From assembly GCF_027889715.1 (NCBI RefSeq), contig NZ_JAPJZH010000015.1, forward strand, positions 59,245-123,244: a stretch of 64,000 nt of DNA. The letters are read 5' to 3'. Position numbers and translations under genes: made by a program. The notes below the pieces were generated by a model that saw nothing but the letters and a program-made list of their open reading frames with translations, did not search any database and was not told where the DNA came from. The stretch's first letter is position 1. The number at the start of each line of letters is the position of its first letter. Shown in pieces: positions 1 to 8,885 of the stretch. The stretch is from Allohoeflea poritis. GTDB lineage: Bacteria > Pseudomonadota > Alphaproteobacteria > Rhizobiales > Rhizobiaceae.

Positions 1-1
1 C

Positions 2-1582
2 GGCGTTTCGGTGGTCAACGCCTTGTCCGATCATCTGGAGGTCGAGGTCGCCCGCAACCGGCGGCTCTACCGTCAGGATTTCTCGCGCGGTTTGCCGAAG
101 GGCAAGTTGCAGGATCTCGGCGAGGTACACAATCGGCGCGGCACCAAGGTCCGTTTCCACCCGGACGCCGAGATATTCGGAAAGAACGCGCATTTCGAGC
201 CTGCCAGACTGTTCAAGATGGCGCGCTCCAAGGCCTACCTCTTCGGCGGTGTGGAAATCCGCTGGAGCTGCGATCCCTCACTGCTGGATGAAAAGAGCGA
301 GACGCCCGCCAAGGCCACCTTTCATTTCCCTGGCGGCCTCAAGGACTACCTCGACGCCACCATCGGCCCGGAACACAAGGTCACGCGCGACATATTCTTC
401 GGCCGCTCCGAAAAGACCGGCGGCCATGGAACGGTTGAATGGGCCGTCACCTGGTATACGGGCGATGCCTTCATCAACTCCTACTGCAACACCGTGCCGA
501 CGCCCGAGGGCGGCACCCATGAAGCCGGCTTTCGCCTGGCGCTGACGCGCGGCCTGAAGGCCTATGCGGAACTCACCGGCAACAAGCGTGCATCGATCAT
601 CACCACCGACGACGTGCTGATCTCGCTTGCTGGCATGCTGTCGGTTTTCGTGCGCGAACCGGAATTCGTTGGTCAGACCAAGGACAAGCTCGCAACCGTC
701 GAGGCGCAGCGCATCGTCGAAAATGCCGTGCGCGATCCCTTCGATCATTTTCTTGCCGATTCCCCGCAGGAAGCGGCCAAACTGCTCGACTGGGTTCTGG
801 AGCGGGCGGACGAGCGCGTGCGGCGGCGCAAGGAAAAGGAAGTCAGCCGCAAGAGCGCGGTCCGCAAGCTGCGGCTTCCCGGAAAGCTTGCCGACTGTTC
901 GCAAAATGCCGCCGCGGGCGCCGAACTCTTTATCGTCGAGGGCGACTCCGCCGGCGGCTCCGCAAAGCAGGCCCGCAACCGGGCCAACCAGGCGATCCTC
1001 CCGCTCAGGGGCAAGATCCTCAATGTCGCCAGCGCCGGCCGCGACAAGCTCGGAGCCAACCAGCAGATCGCCGACATCGTCCAGGCGCTGGGCTGCGGGA
1101 CGCGCTCAAAATATCGCGAGCAGGATCTGCGCTACGACCGGGTCATCATCATGACGGACGCCGATGTCGACGGCGCGCATATCGCCTCGCTGCTGATCAC
1201 ATTCTTCTATCAGGAGATGCCGGAACTCATCCGCGAGGGGCATCTATACCTGGCCGTCCCGCCTCTCTATCGCATCACCCAGGGCGGCAAGACCCTTTAT
1301 GCCCGCGACGACGCCCACCGGGCCGAACTCCTGGAGACCGAGTTCAAGGGAAAAGGCAAGATCGATATCGGCCGCTTCAAGGGGCTTGGCGAGATGCTTC
1401 CGGCGCAGTTGAAGGAAACGACCATGCATCCCGACAAGCGCACGCTGCTACGGGTCGAGATCGATGAGTCGATTGCCGACGATACGCGCAAGGCGGTCGA
1501 TAACCTGATGGGGACGAAGGCGGACGCACGCTTCCAGTTCATCCAGGAACGCGCCGAATTCGTCGAAGACCTCGATATCTGA
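2..1582 (+). CDS. parE: DNA topoisomerase IV subunit B (ParE), 5'-truncated
   Basis: ATP-hydrolysing subunit of topoisomerase IV, which with ParC decatenates replicated chromosomes. The reading frame is open from the left edge, so the N-terminal part of the GHKL ATPase domain lies outside the window; about 526 residues remain. The first visible residues (GVSVVNALS) belong to the GHKL fold. The TOPRIM domain follows, with EGDSAGG near base 940, PLRGKILNV near 1000 and the metal-binding DADVDGAH near 1155. The C-terminus (FIQERAEFVEDLDI) is of ParE type, and there is no insertion in TOPRIM such as some GyrB proteins carry. It converges with the DUF2336 gene, leaving only 16 bases between them and no visible terminator. 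Confidence 0.95.
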   Translation, partial: GVSVVNALSDHLEVEVARNRRLYRQDFSRGLPKGKLQDLGEVHNRRGTKVRFHPDAEIFGKNAHFEPARLFKMARSKAYLFGGVEIRWSCDPSLLDEKSETPAKATFHFPGGLKDYLDATIGPEHKVTRDIFFGRSEKTGGHGTVEWAVTWYTGDAFINSYCNTVPTPEGGTHEAGFRLALTRGLKAYAELTGNKRASIITTDDVLISLAGMLSVFVREPEFVGQTKDKLATVEAQRIVENAVRDPFDHFLADSPQEAAKLLDWVLERADERVRRRKEKEVSRKSAVRKLRLPGKLADCSQNAAAGAELFIVEGDSAGGSAKQARNRANQAILPLRGKILNVASAGRDKLGANQQIADIVQALGCGTRSKYREQDLRYDRVIIMTDADVDGAHIASLLITFFYQEMPELIREGHLYLAVPPLYRITQGGKTLYARDDAHRAELLETEFKGKGKIDIGRFKGLGEMLPAQLKETTMHPDKRTLLRVEIDESIADDTRKAVDNLMGTKADARFQFIQERAEFVEDLDI

Positions 1583-1598
1583 TTGAATTCAGATGCCT

Positions 1599-2735
1599 TT
1601 ATGCGGCTTCGTAAGTCATTGACACCGCATAATCCTTTGCCGCCTGTCGGCGGAATTCGAGATTCATGCGCTCCACCAGCATGAGCAGATCCGAGACCGC
1701 ACCGCCCTCTCCCGCACCGGCATGCTGATCGACCAGCGATTCGGTAATCCGCAGCGCGCTCGGGCTTGTATCGACACGGGTTGCCTGACGCCAAAGCAGC
1801 GTCGCTGAAACGAAGACCTCCGCCACCGTGCTGTCCAGACCTCCGGACGTGTAGAGCGCCACAATCGCATTGCGACGGCCATCGACCAGTATGCTGCGGA
1901 CGCGGTCATCGCTGACACCGGAAACGGAGCCGATCGCTGCCGCGAAGAACTCGATATTGCCGATGCAAAGCGTGTGCATGAGGAAGGCCGGTGTCAGCCT
2001 GCCGGCAAGACGCAGATGTTCCACCAGCGCCGGAATTTCGTCCCCCGTTATGCTTCCGGCCAGTTGCAGCGTTGCCGACTGGCATGCGTCGTCCATGATC
2101 CGTTCCGCGCGGCTTTGGCCGATGATGCCGGCAACGAAGGCCGATTGCGTCAGCGCATCGCCCACTTTCATGATAAGCGCATGGCGCACGTCACAGGGAA
2201 GATCGCCACGCTCCAGCAAACGCGCGCGCAGTTCCGCATGATCGCCGAAGCGTTCGGTGATCCGGCGCAGCGTCACTTTCGCTATACGCGCTGACAGATT
2301 ATCCAGCATCTCCGCGATCGGGTGCCGTCCGGCAACTTCCGCAAGTGCGGCGCACACGGCCGGGCTGAGATCGGCGCGGTTGGCAATCGCGCTTTGTATG
2401 CCCGGCCTGCCATCGGCGGCCAGGTCGACCAGATCCTGCTCCCTCAGAACCGGCGAGCAACAGACGACAACACCGGCCACATCGATCTGATCCCGTGCAA
2501 GACTGCAAATGACCGAGCGCGGCGCCTTTTCACTGCCGGACAGCGCTTCCGCCATCGATTGCCGGACCATCGGAGACGGATCGTCCAGCAGCAATGCCAT
2601 TGCCGCCTCCGCCGCGCGCGTTTCTTCCACCGACAATTCGCTCATCACAAAAGCACGTGCCAGTGCGCTTGCCGCGCGGGCTCTGTCCCTGGAACCCGCG
2701 GTCTCAGACCATTGCAAGAATTTTCGGACGATCAT
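1599..2735 (-). CDS. DUF2336 domain protein, HEAT-like
   Basis: A 378-residue soluble protein without signal peptide or membrane segment. It consists of repeated short helical units rich in Ala, Leu and Arg (for example LLDDPSPMVRQSMAEALSG near residue 50 and ADLSPAVCAALAEVAG near 125). This is the pattern of the DUF2336 family, an alphaproteobacterial HEAT-like family of unknown biochemical role. ATG start. It is transcribed towards parE and appears to be monocistronic; the 135 bases upstream are shared with the divergent MaoC gene. The family assignment is from memory of its sequence pattern. No catalytic motif is visible, so a scaffolding or protein-binding role is only a guess. Confidence 0.75.
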   Translation of the reverse strand: MIVRKFLQWSETAGSRDRARAASALARAFVMSELSVEETRAAEAAMALLLDDPSPMVRQSMAEALSGSEKAPRSVICSLARDQIDVAGVVVCCSPVLREQDLVDLAADGRPGIQSAIANRADLSPAVCAALAEVAGRHPIAEMLDNLSARIAKVTLRRITERFGDHAELRARLLERGDLPCDVRHALIMKVGDALTQSAFVAGIIGQSRAERIMDDACQSATLQLAGSITGDEIPALVEHLRLAGRLTPAFLMHTLCIGNIEFFAAAIGSVSGVSDDRVRSILVDGRRNAIVALYTSGGLDSTVAEVFVSATLLWRQATRVDTSPSALRITESLVDQHAGAGEGGAVSDLLMLVERMNLEFRRQAAKDYAVSMTYEAA

Positions 2736-2870
2736 TCAGTATTTCCACCCTCAAAGCACCATTGCCAACGACCGTAAAAGCAAAAGGTTTACGATCGGTT
2801 CACTATATTTGTTAACCGCTTGCGGCAGTTCGGGCCCTCGCCTATCTTGCCGGCCAAATGGAGGGCCCCG

Positions 2871-3323
2871 ATGCCAGGATTGTATTTGCAGGAGTTTTCA
2901 CCCGGTCAGGTGATCCAGCACGAATTGCGCAGAACAATTACCGAAAGCGACAACATGTTGTTTTCCAACATGACGCTGAATCCACAGCCCCTGCATATCG
3001 ATTTTGATTTCGCGGCCAAGACGGAATGGGGCAAGCCTCTCGTCAACTCATTGTTTACATTGGGATTATTGATCGGCATTTCCGTCAACGACACGACAAT
3101 CGGGACAACGATCGGCAATCTCGGCATGACGGATGTGGTCTTCCCGCACCCGATGTTCCACGGCGATACGCTGCGGGTCGAAACCGAAATCATCTCCGTG
3201 CGCGAGTCGAAATCCAAGAATGACCGAGGCATCGTCGAGTTCGAGCATCGCGGGTACAATCAGGACAATGTTCTGGTGGCAAGCTGCCGCCGGCAGGCAA
3301 TGATGCGCAAGAAGGCGGTCTGA
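2871..3323 (+). CDS. MaoC-like hot-dog dehydratase
   Basis: A 150-residue single hot-dog domain of the MaoC/(R)-specific enoyl-CoA hydratase type. The active-site segment NPQPLHIDFDFA (residues about 37-48) carries the conserved Asn/Asp and His pattern of these hydratases. The frame is open from 2820, but GGAGGG at 2860-2865 sits five bases before the ATG at 2871, which also gives the usual family N-terminus. Two bases separate its stop from the following CoA-ester lyase, so they form a two-gene unit. Such pairs act on branched or dicarboxylic CoA esters, with hydration followed by or linked to C-C cleavage. The exact substrate cannot be read from the sequence. Confidence 0.85.
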   Translation: MPGLYLQEFSPGQVIQHELRRTITESDNMLFSNMTLNPQPLHIDFDFAAKTEWGKPLVNSLFTLGLLIGISVNDTTIGTTIGNLGMTDVVFPHPMFHGDTLRVETEIISVRESKSKNDRGIVEFEHRGYNQDNVLVASCRRQAMMRKKAV

Positions 3324-3325
3324 AC

Positions 3326-4216
3326 GTGCGCTCTTATCTTTTTGTTCCCGGTGATTCGCAAAGAAAACTGGAAAAGTCCCTCTCGAGCGGCGCCGATTGC
3401 CTGCTGATCGACCTCGAGGATTCGGTTTCGGTTTCACAGAAACCCGTTGCCCGGCAGATGGCCCGTGACTTCATCGCTCAACTGCGCCAGGACGACACGC
3501 GCGACACGCCGGGGCTGGTGATTCGGGTCAATCCTCTTGGTTCCGCAATGACAGATGAGGACCTTGCCGCGGTCATCTCTGCACGACCGGACGGCGTTTT
3601 GCTGCCGAAATGCGAGCACGGCGCGGATGTCCAGAACCTGTCCGCGCTGATCGCGGTTCACGAAGCGGAAGCCGGCATCGCGGAAGGTGCGACCGATATC
3701 CACGCCCTCGTCACCGAGACAGCCAAGGGCACATTGAACGCGAACACCTATGGGGCCGTTTCGGATCGGCTGCGCACCCTGTCCTGGGGCGGAGAAGATC
3801 TTTCCGCCGATATCGGCGTCGAATCCAACCGGGATGAAGACGGGCGCTACACGAATCTCTTCCGCCACGCCCGCACGATGACACTGCTCGGCGCTGCGGC
3901 TGCTGGCGTCGAGGCGGTTGATACGGTCTATGTGGACTTCAGGAACAGTGATGGTTTGGAACAGGAATGCCGTGAGGCCGTCCGCGACGGATTCTCGGGA
4001 AAAATGGCGATCCACCCCGCGCAGGTGGACATCATCAACCGCATCTTCACACCGTCGGATGCGGCGGTGGAGCGCGCAAAACGCATTGTCAGCCTGTTCG
4101 AGGAAGCCGGTGAGGATGCGGGCGTTCTGTCTCTGGACGGACAGATGATTGACCGCCCGCACCTGAAGCAGTCCCTGAAAATACTCGAACGTGCGCGCGT
4201 GGCCGGGATCGGCTAG
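3326..4216 (+). CDS. HpcH/HpaI (CitE-like) CoA-ester lyase
   Basis: A 296-residue TIM-barrel lyase of the citrate lyase beta/malyl-CoA lyase family. Visible family motifs are RSYLFVPGD at the N-terminus, LIDLEDSV (residues about 29-36), the substrate-binding RVNP, LLPKCE, WGGEDLSADIG with the metal-binding acidic residues, and GKMAIHPAQV near residue 228. GTG start directly after the MaoC stop implies translational coupling. As there are no citrate lyase alpha or gamma genes nearby, a stand-alone malyl-CoA, beta-methylmalyl-CoA or citramalyl-CoA lyase is more likely than citrate lyase. It ends three bases from the convergent flavin reductase gene. Confidence 0.85.
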   Translation: MRSYLFVPGDSQRKLEKSLSSGADCLLIDLEDSVSVSQKPVARQMARDFIAQLRQDDTRDTPGLVIRVNPLGSAMTDEDLAAVISARPDGVLLPKCEHGADVQNLSALIAVHEAEAGIAEGATDIHALVTETAKGTLNANTYGAVSDRLRTLSWGGEDLSADIGVESNRDEDGRYTNLFRHARTMTLLGAAAAGVEAVDTVYVDFRNSDGLEQECREAVRDGFSGKMAIHPAQVDIINRIFTPSDAAVERAKRIVSLFEEAGEDAGVLSLDGQMIDRPHLKQSLKILERARVAGIG

Positions 4217-4219
4217 CCG

Positions 4220-4834
4220 CTATCCGTCCTCGTCCCAGGTCGGTCGGGTCATCTCGAAAGTTGCGGCCCCGTCGCTGTAGTCGCGGTAACCCAAGCGTGC
4301 AAGCGGCGCGGCCTTCGCCATATCGATCCTGCCGTCTTTGATGACTGCCTCATCGATATGGATGCCGACCACCTGGCCGATGACGAGGATGTAGTCCGAT
4401 ATTCCGCCTGAAAGGGTCTTGGGACTGAAGATGTCCACCACCTTGCACTCGAGCGCAGCGAATGCCTCGCGCACATGCGGCGCATCGATCAGCTTTCCAG
4501 GCGCTGCCGTCAGACCGGCATACTGGAACTCGTCGATATGGGCCGGTGCGTTGACCGAACTGGCATTGACCTTCTCGGCATGAACGCGGCTGGCAAGGCT
4601 TGCGGAAAACTCGCCGGTGGCCTCGACATTGGTGACCGTATCCTTGCGCCCGTCGGAGGCGAACATCACCATTTTCGGACCGTCGCCAATGGCGTTGAAG
4701 TAGGAGTAAGGGGCAAGGTTCGGAGCCCCGTCGGCGCTGAGCGTTCCAATCCAGCCGATCGGCCGCGGTGAAACCAGCGCCTTGAATGGATCATGCCGCA
4801 GGCCATGATCGTTTTCATGCGTTTCATAGAACAT
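4220..4834 (-). CDS. Flavin reductase-like FMN-binding split-barrel protein
   Basis: A 204-residue protein of the flavin reductase-like domain family. The N-terminal half carries the characteristic SPRPIGWIGTLSADGAPNLAPYS (given here as SPRPIGWIGT then NLAPYSYFN) and the FASDGRKDTVTNVEATGEF segment that contacts FMN. The family includes NAD(P)H:FMN reductases that feed two-component monooxygenases and proteins of unassigned flavin role; no partner oxygenase is adjacent. Its stop is 3 bases from that of the CoA-ester lyase. It lies 86 bases downstream of the nitroreductase gene on the same strand, so the two could be co-transcribed. Confidence 0.85.
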   Translation of the reverse strand: MFYETHENDHGLRHDPFKALVSPRPIGWIGTLSADGAPNLAPYSYFNAIGDGPKMVMFASDGRKDTVTNVEATGEFSASLASRVHAEKVNASSVNAPAHIDEFQYAGLTAAPGKLIDAPHVREAFAALECKVVDIFSPKTLSGGISDYILVIGQVVGIHIDEAVIKDGRIDMAKAAPLARLGYRDYSDGAATFEMTRPTWDEDG

Positions 4835-4920
4835 GTTGTCCTGCCTCTCCCGGTCGCGGCATCCGGCAATGGGTGCGGACCGCCATCTGATGGCGGCAAT
4901 GAGTATTCAACGCCATCGGA

Positions 4921-5496
4921 TCACTCGACCCATGTCGTCAGCTGATCGACATCCGGGCGCGGGCGCTCGCTCGGCGGCATGCCGGGCGTTCCGATATGCA
5001 GCATGCCGGCAATGCGTTCGCCGGGTTGGACTCCCAGGATTTCAAGCGCCTCCGGATCATAGCTCATCCACTCGCTCAGCCAATTGGCGGAAAATCCACA
5101 GGCATTGGCGGCCATGAACAGATTGAGGCAGACCGCCCCCGCCGACAGGACCTGTTCCCATTCGGGAATTTTCGGATGTTCGCCCGCTGTACTGACGACA
5201 GCAATGACGACAGGAGCCCGCGTCATGCGTGTCTCTTCCTGTTCGCGCCGTTCCGCGAGCATGTCGGGTTCCTTGCGCGACGCCAGTTCCGCCAGCCTTG
5301 CGCCAATCCGGTCCCGCCCCTGGCCGCGAAACACGATGAACCGCCAGGGCGCAAGTTTACCATGATCGGGAACGCGCGTGGCAAGGGTCAGCATCTCTTG
5401 TATGGTGTCCCGGTCGGGGCCCGGTTCCGTCATCACATTGGCCGGAATGGACCGGCGCGTCTCGAGATAGGTTTTCAATGCTTCATTCATTGCCAT
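4921..5496 (-). CDS. Nitroreductase family protein
   Basis: A 191-residue FMN-dependent nitroreductase-fold oxidoreductase. The N-terminal RRSIPANVM (residues about 12-20), the ATRVPDHGKLAPWRFIVF segment around residue 40 and the GFSANWLSEW motif near 140 are typical of the compact single-domain YdjA-like branch. The frame stays open upstream to 5772, but that extension overlaps the divergent exported-protein gene, and the family start MAMNEALKTYLETRR lies at 5496. A second ATG six bases inside (5490) is an alternative. It reduces nitro compounds or quinone-like acceptors with NAD(P)H; the physiological substrate is unknown. Confidence 0.88.
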   Translation of the reverse strand: MAMNEALKTYLETRRSIPANVMTEPGPDRDTIQEMLTLATRVPDHGKLAPWRFIVFRGQGRDRIGARLAELASRKEPDMLAERREQEETRMTRAPVVIAVVSTAGEHPKIPEWEQVLSAGAVCLNLFMAANACGFSANWLSEWMSYDPEALEILGVQPGERIAGMLHIGTPGMPPSERPRPDVDQLTTWVE

Positions 5497-5578
5497 GTCC
5501 TTGCCATACCTGCACAATTGCCTTGAATTTGCCATTTGCATGGGTTTCAAACCTCTGACAAGTGATATCGGGATTCGG

Positions 5579-6529
5579 ATGTTACATTTCAGTCTTCGAA
5601 CCGCATTTTTGCCTGTTGCGTTGCTGTTGTGCGCGACAGCGGGCTCGGTATCGGCACAGGATACGCAAGCGCCGGCCGGCGATGCAAACACATTGGACCT
5701 TCCCGGACTGACCGAATTCGCGCCGACCGGAAACGTGCCCGAGATCACCGCTCCATCCGATGAATTGCGCAACGTGGATCTCGATGCACGTCTAGTCGAG
5801 GGTGCCGCACCCCTGGAACACGGCCTGATCTGGCGCGTCTATCACCCCGTTCCGGACCGCGACGGCAAGCTGCCAATCCTGGCGACATCGGAAGGCGGTT
5901 CAGCGCTGATTTCCATGGAGCCGGGTGAGTACTTCGTTCACGTGTCATTCGGTCTTGCAGGCGTGACACGCAAACTCGTGGTTCCGCCGCGCGGACCGGT
6001 GGACACGCAGGATTTCATCCTCAACGCCGGCGGCCTGGTGTTGAACGCCGTTTCCGGAAACGACGTGCGAATTCCGCCGGCCAAGCTGAAATTCTCGATC
6101 TATTCCGAGGAACGGGACGCCAACGGCCAGCGGCAGCTCATCATCGCCGATGTGCGGCCGAGCAAGATCATTCGCCTTAATGACGGCATTTATCACGTGG
6201 TTTCGGAATATGGCGAGGTCAATGCTGTCATCCGCTCCGACATCTCCGTGGCCGCCGGCAAGCTGACCGAAGCGACGATCCAGCATCGCGCGGCGCAGAT
6301 CACGTTGAAGCTCGTTGCCGATGAAGGCGGCGAAGCCATTGCCGATACCGCATGGTCCATCACCAACTCGGCCGGCGACCTGATCAGCGAGAGCGTCGGA
6401 GCCTTCCCTTCGCTTGTGCTCGCTGAGGGCGACTATACGGCCATTGCCCGCCACAAGGAGAAACTCTACCGGAGGGATTTCAAGGTGGCGGCCGGATTCA
6501 ATTACGATGTCGAGGTGCTGCTGCAGTAA
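5579..6529 (+). CDS. Secreted protein of unknown function
   Basis: A 316-residue exported protein. The ATG at 5579 gives a clear Sec signal peptide (FLPVALLLCATAGSVSAQ, residues about 9-26) with a likely cut after SAQ. The frame extends upstream to 5495 but those residues would precede the signal peptide and overlap the divergent nitroreductase start. The mature part is made of beta-rich segments with repeated motifs such as GEYFVHVSFGLAG, DGIYHVVSEYGEV and EGDYTAIARHKEK, which look like three related Ig- or carboxypeptidase-regulatory-like units. I do not recognise a named family. It is followed 33 bases later by a membrane-anchored DUF2459-type protein and may be co-transcribed. Confidence 0.75.
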   Translation: MLHFSLRTAFLPVALLLCATAGSVSAQDTQAPAGDANTLDLPGLTEFAPTGNVPEITAPSDELRNVDLDARLVEGAAPLEHGLIWRVYHPVPDRDGKLPILATSEGGSALISMEPGEYFVHVSFGLAGVTRKLVVPPRGPVDTQDFILNAGGLVLNAVSGNDVRIPPAKLKFSIYSEERDANGQRQLIIADVRPSKIIRLNDGIYHVVSEYGEVNAVIRSDISVAAGKLTEATIQHRAAQITLKLVADEGGEAIADTAWSITNSAGDLISESVGAFPSLVLAEGDYTAIARHKEKLYRRDFKVAAGFNYDVEVLLQ

Positions 6530-6562
6530 GCGGTCCGCACCGTACATCTTCGCGAGGCAGAT

Positions 6563-7282
6563 GTGGAAACCCGTGACGGCGGAAAACCCGCAGCAGTGCA
6601 TAGAATAGTCAAGGCGGTCATCTATTCGGTTGTCGTCCTGCTTGGCCTCATCGCCGCCTATCTCACCGCTGCGGTGGCGGGAACATTGTGGACGGCGCCA
6701 GGCGCGGCGGTCGCGGCCACGGACCGATCCAACGTCGTATATGTCCTGTCAAACGGATTTCACAGCGACATCGCGCTGCCGGTCGTGAACGGTCAACCAC
6801 CAGCAGGCATTCCTGTGCGCGATGCCGACTTGCCTCACGGCCTGGCTCAGGCACATTATCTGATTATCGGCTGGGGATCGCAGACGGCCTATACCAGCCT
6901 TTTGGCCCTGACGGACCTGACACCCGGCATTGTCGTTCGCGCACTCGCCTTCGACAGGACGGTTGTGCATGTCCTCCCCATCCCGGGCGCTCCTTACGGT
7001 GATGGCGTATACCGGGTTGAACTGGATGACGCACAGTATGAACGGTTGGTTCGCTTCATCGCGGATGCATTCAAGACCGACCCGGAAGGCGAGGCCGAAC
7101 TGATCGACGGGGTCACCCAGGGGTTCGGTGACGTGTTCTATCGCGCGAACGGCCGCTTCAGCCCGTTTTACGGCTGCAATGCATGGACCGGACAGGCACT
7201 GAGAAAGGCCGGCGTGCCGGTAGGAATCTGGACGCCGTTCGCGCAGTCCATAGAGTGGAATATGAGCCGGCTATCGAGATAG
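6563..7282 (+). CDS. TIGR02117/DUF2459 family membrane-anchored protein
   Basis: A 239-residue protein with one N-terminal membrane segment (residues about 17-41), the remainder probably periplasmic. Family marks are the VVYVLSNGFHSDIALPV segment, HYLIIGWGSQTAY, and the conserved FYGCNAWTGQALRKAG near the C-terminus with a lone Cys and nearby His residues, reminiscent of a papain- or lipoprotein-processing-like active site. The biochemical role of this family is not established. The GTG at 6563 has GAGG five bases upstream; a GTG at 6596 (12th codon) is an alternative start that still keeps the membrane segment. It is last in a probable two-gene unit. Confidence 0.75.
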   Translation: METRDGGKPAAVHRIVKAVIYSVVVLLGLIAAYLTAAVAGTLWTAPGAAVAATDRSNVVYVLSNGFHSDIALPVVNGQPPAGIPVRDADLPHGLAQAHYLIIGWGSQTAYTSLLALTDLTPGIVVRALAFDRTVVHVLPIPGAPYGDGVYRVELDDAQYERLVRFIADAFKTDPEGEAELIDGVTQGFGDVFYRANGRFSPFYGCNAWTGQALRKAGVPVGIWTPFAQSIEWNMSRLSR

Positions 7283-7654
7283 CGCCTGCAATTGAATTGT
7301 GACAGGACTATCGGCGCCTGCGACAACATTATGCATCACAGTGACACAATTCTTGAAGATCGAACGTCCAGATTGCGGCAGCATCGCGGTGTGTTCGCCA
7401 TAGTTTAGGCCGAAATTCGTTCTCCACTTGATTCAGGCCGGCATCAGTCGGGTTGATTTGGGCGGAATGGTGTTTTGGGAGCGCCCCATAATGCCGAATT
7501 AACGACCCCTACGACGCTGCAGGATATTTCTGCGGTGGCGTCAGGGCAGGCGAATTATTTCCAAAAATATCCAGATCTTCCGGATCGAGATCGACCTCTC
7601 GTTATTCGTATTTTTCGGCTTTCCCGAGGCAGAAAGTTAGAAAGTTTATGTATT
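7283..7654. other. Intergenic region without a recognised gene
   Basis: This 372-base stretch separates the DUF2459 gene from the SUMF1 cluster. The frame of the downstream gene is open from a TTG at 7475, but the 60 residues it would add (7475-7654) are of unlike composition, AT-richer and without homology that I recognise. It is therefore more likely leader DNA carrying the cluster promoter. No strong hairpin, tRNA or riboswitch structure was seen. Confidence 0.5.
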
Positions 7655-8866
7655 ATGTATAAAGTACACGACCCCAGAGGAAACACAGTCACCGGCCTGA
7701 AACAAAAAGCATCGACGCGGCCACCGCTCAACAACATCAGGCTGGTACACCCGAAAAGCAGACAGCAATCCGGCAAGGTGCTCGCACCCAAGTTCAAGTG
7801 GGAGGACGATACCGACTCCGCGCTGGACATTCCGGACTTCCTGCTCAAGGACCCGAACGAAAACGCCCGCAACGAAAACAAGCACCGCCGACTGAAACAG
7901 GCAACAGTCGCAGCTGCCGCTGTTCTGCTGCTCGCGATCAGTGGCATCGGCATCTTCACCGACTATCTGACGGCGGATGTCGGTTTGATGTCCCGGGACA
8001 GCGCCCCGGCGCAGGCAGAACCATCGCAGGCCGCACCATCGCAAGCGGCATCCGTTGAGCCGAAGACACCGTCAATTTTTGATGAGGTAAGGGTAAGCCA
8101 GGCTCAGATTGTCGCGGCGGAGCCGGTTCCGGCGCGACCAGAAGAACCGACCGCACCCGCCACCGCTCCGAAAGACAATGATGCGGCCGCTGCGCCGGCC
8201 GGCGCAATCATGCCGGCCATGGTCACCATCGCACAGGGTGAGTATCTCGTTCCGAAACCCGATGCCCAGCAGAGCGATTTTCAGCTGCGGAACATAACGC
8301 TGAAAAGCTTCCGGATCGCGACAAGCGAAGTCACGCGGCAGCAATGGCAAGCCTGCGCCGCCGACAATCGCTGTTCGGTCGAAGGGTTTCCGGCCGAATA
8401 CTTCAGCCAGAACAAACTCGCGCTGCCGATTACCGCGATCACGGCCGATCAGATGATGGGTTTTATCGACTGGATCAACTCGAAGCGCGGCTCCAACGAG
8501 CCGCCGTTCCGGTTGCCCAGCGATGCGGAATGGATCGTGGCAGCCCGCGGCGGCGAGACGGGACACAGCAATTTCGCATGGGGGCAGAACTTCGATCCGC
8601 AGAAAATCCGTGCAACCGACATACTGATCCCCGTCGAACATGGTGAGCCCGTGAACGGTCTTTATGGCATGTCGGACAATGCCGCCGAGCGCGTGTCCGG
8701 ATGCTGGATAAAGGCGCTCGCCGGCGGAAAATGCTTCCGCAATCTGGGAACGGTTCTTGGTCCCACGCCCGGCAAGATCGACAACCGGACGACCGCCCTC
8801 ACCCACCGGGTGGGCCGGTCGCAAAACACGCCATACCAGAACATCGGTTTTCGCCTGGCACAGTAA
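7655..8866 (+). CDS. Membrane-anchored SUMF1/FGE-fold protein, degenerate
   Basis: About 403 residues from the ATG at 7655. The N-terminal 80 residues are charged and probably cytoplasmic; one membrane segment (residues about 83-101) follows, then a Pro/Ala-rich linker to about residue 190. The C-terminal domain has the formylglycine-generating-enzyme/SUMF1 fold pattern: FRIATSEVTRQQWQACA, FRLPSDAEWIVAARGG, GLYGMSDNAAERVSGCW and a final NIGFRLAQ. The GGSW motif and the paired catalytic Cys region of true formylglycine-generating enzymes are absent. Enzymatic formylglycine formation is therefore unlikely, and a binding or structural role is inferred. It lies 19 bases before the first of two LysM/solute-binding genes, suggesting one periplasmic system. 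An upstream TTG at 7475 is a less likely start. Confidence 0.75.
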   Translation: MYKVHDPRGNTVTGLKQKASTRPPLNNIRLVHPKSRQQSGKVLAPKFKWEDDTDSALDIPDFLLKDPNENARNENKHRRLKQATVAAAAVLLLAISGIGIFTDYLTADVGLMSRDSAPAQAEPSQAAPSQAASVEPKTPSIFDEVRVSQAQIVAAEPVPARPEEPTAPATAPKDNDAAAAPAGAIMPAMVTIAQGEYLVPKPDAQQSDFQLRNITLKSFRIATSEVTRQQWQACAADNRCSVEGFPAEYFSQNKLALPITAITADQMMGFIDWINSKRGSNEPPFRLPSDAEWIVAARGGETGHSNFAWGQNFDPQKIRATDILIPVEHGEPVNGLYGMSDNAAERVSGCWIKALAGGKCFRNLGTVLGPTPGKIDNRTTALTHRVGRSQNTPYQNIGFRLAQ

Positions 8867-8885
8867 CCACATTGAGGAGCCTTCA

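Noticed and set aside
5497..5772. N-terminal extension of the nitroreductase
   Set aside because: It overlaps the divergent exported-protein gene and its signal peptide and is not family-like.
7475..7654. Extra 60 residues at the N-terminus of the SUMF1 gene
   Set aside because: The frame is open to a TTG, but the composition is unlike coding DNA of this genome and no convincing ribosome-binding site is present; the ATG at 7655 is preferred.
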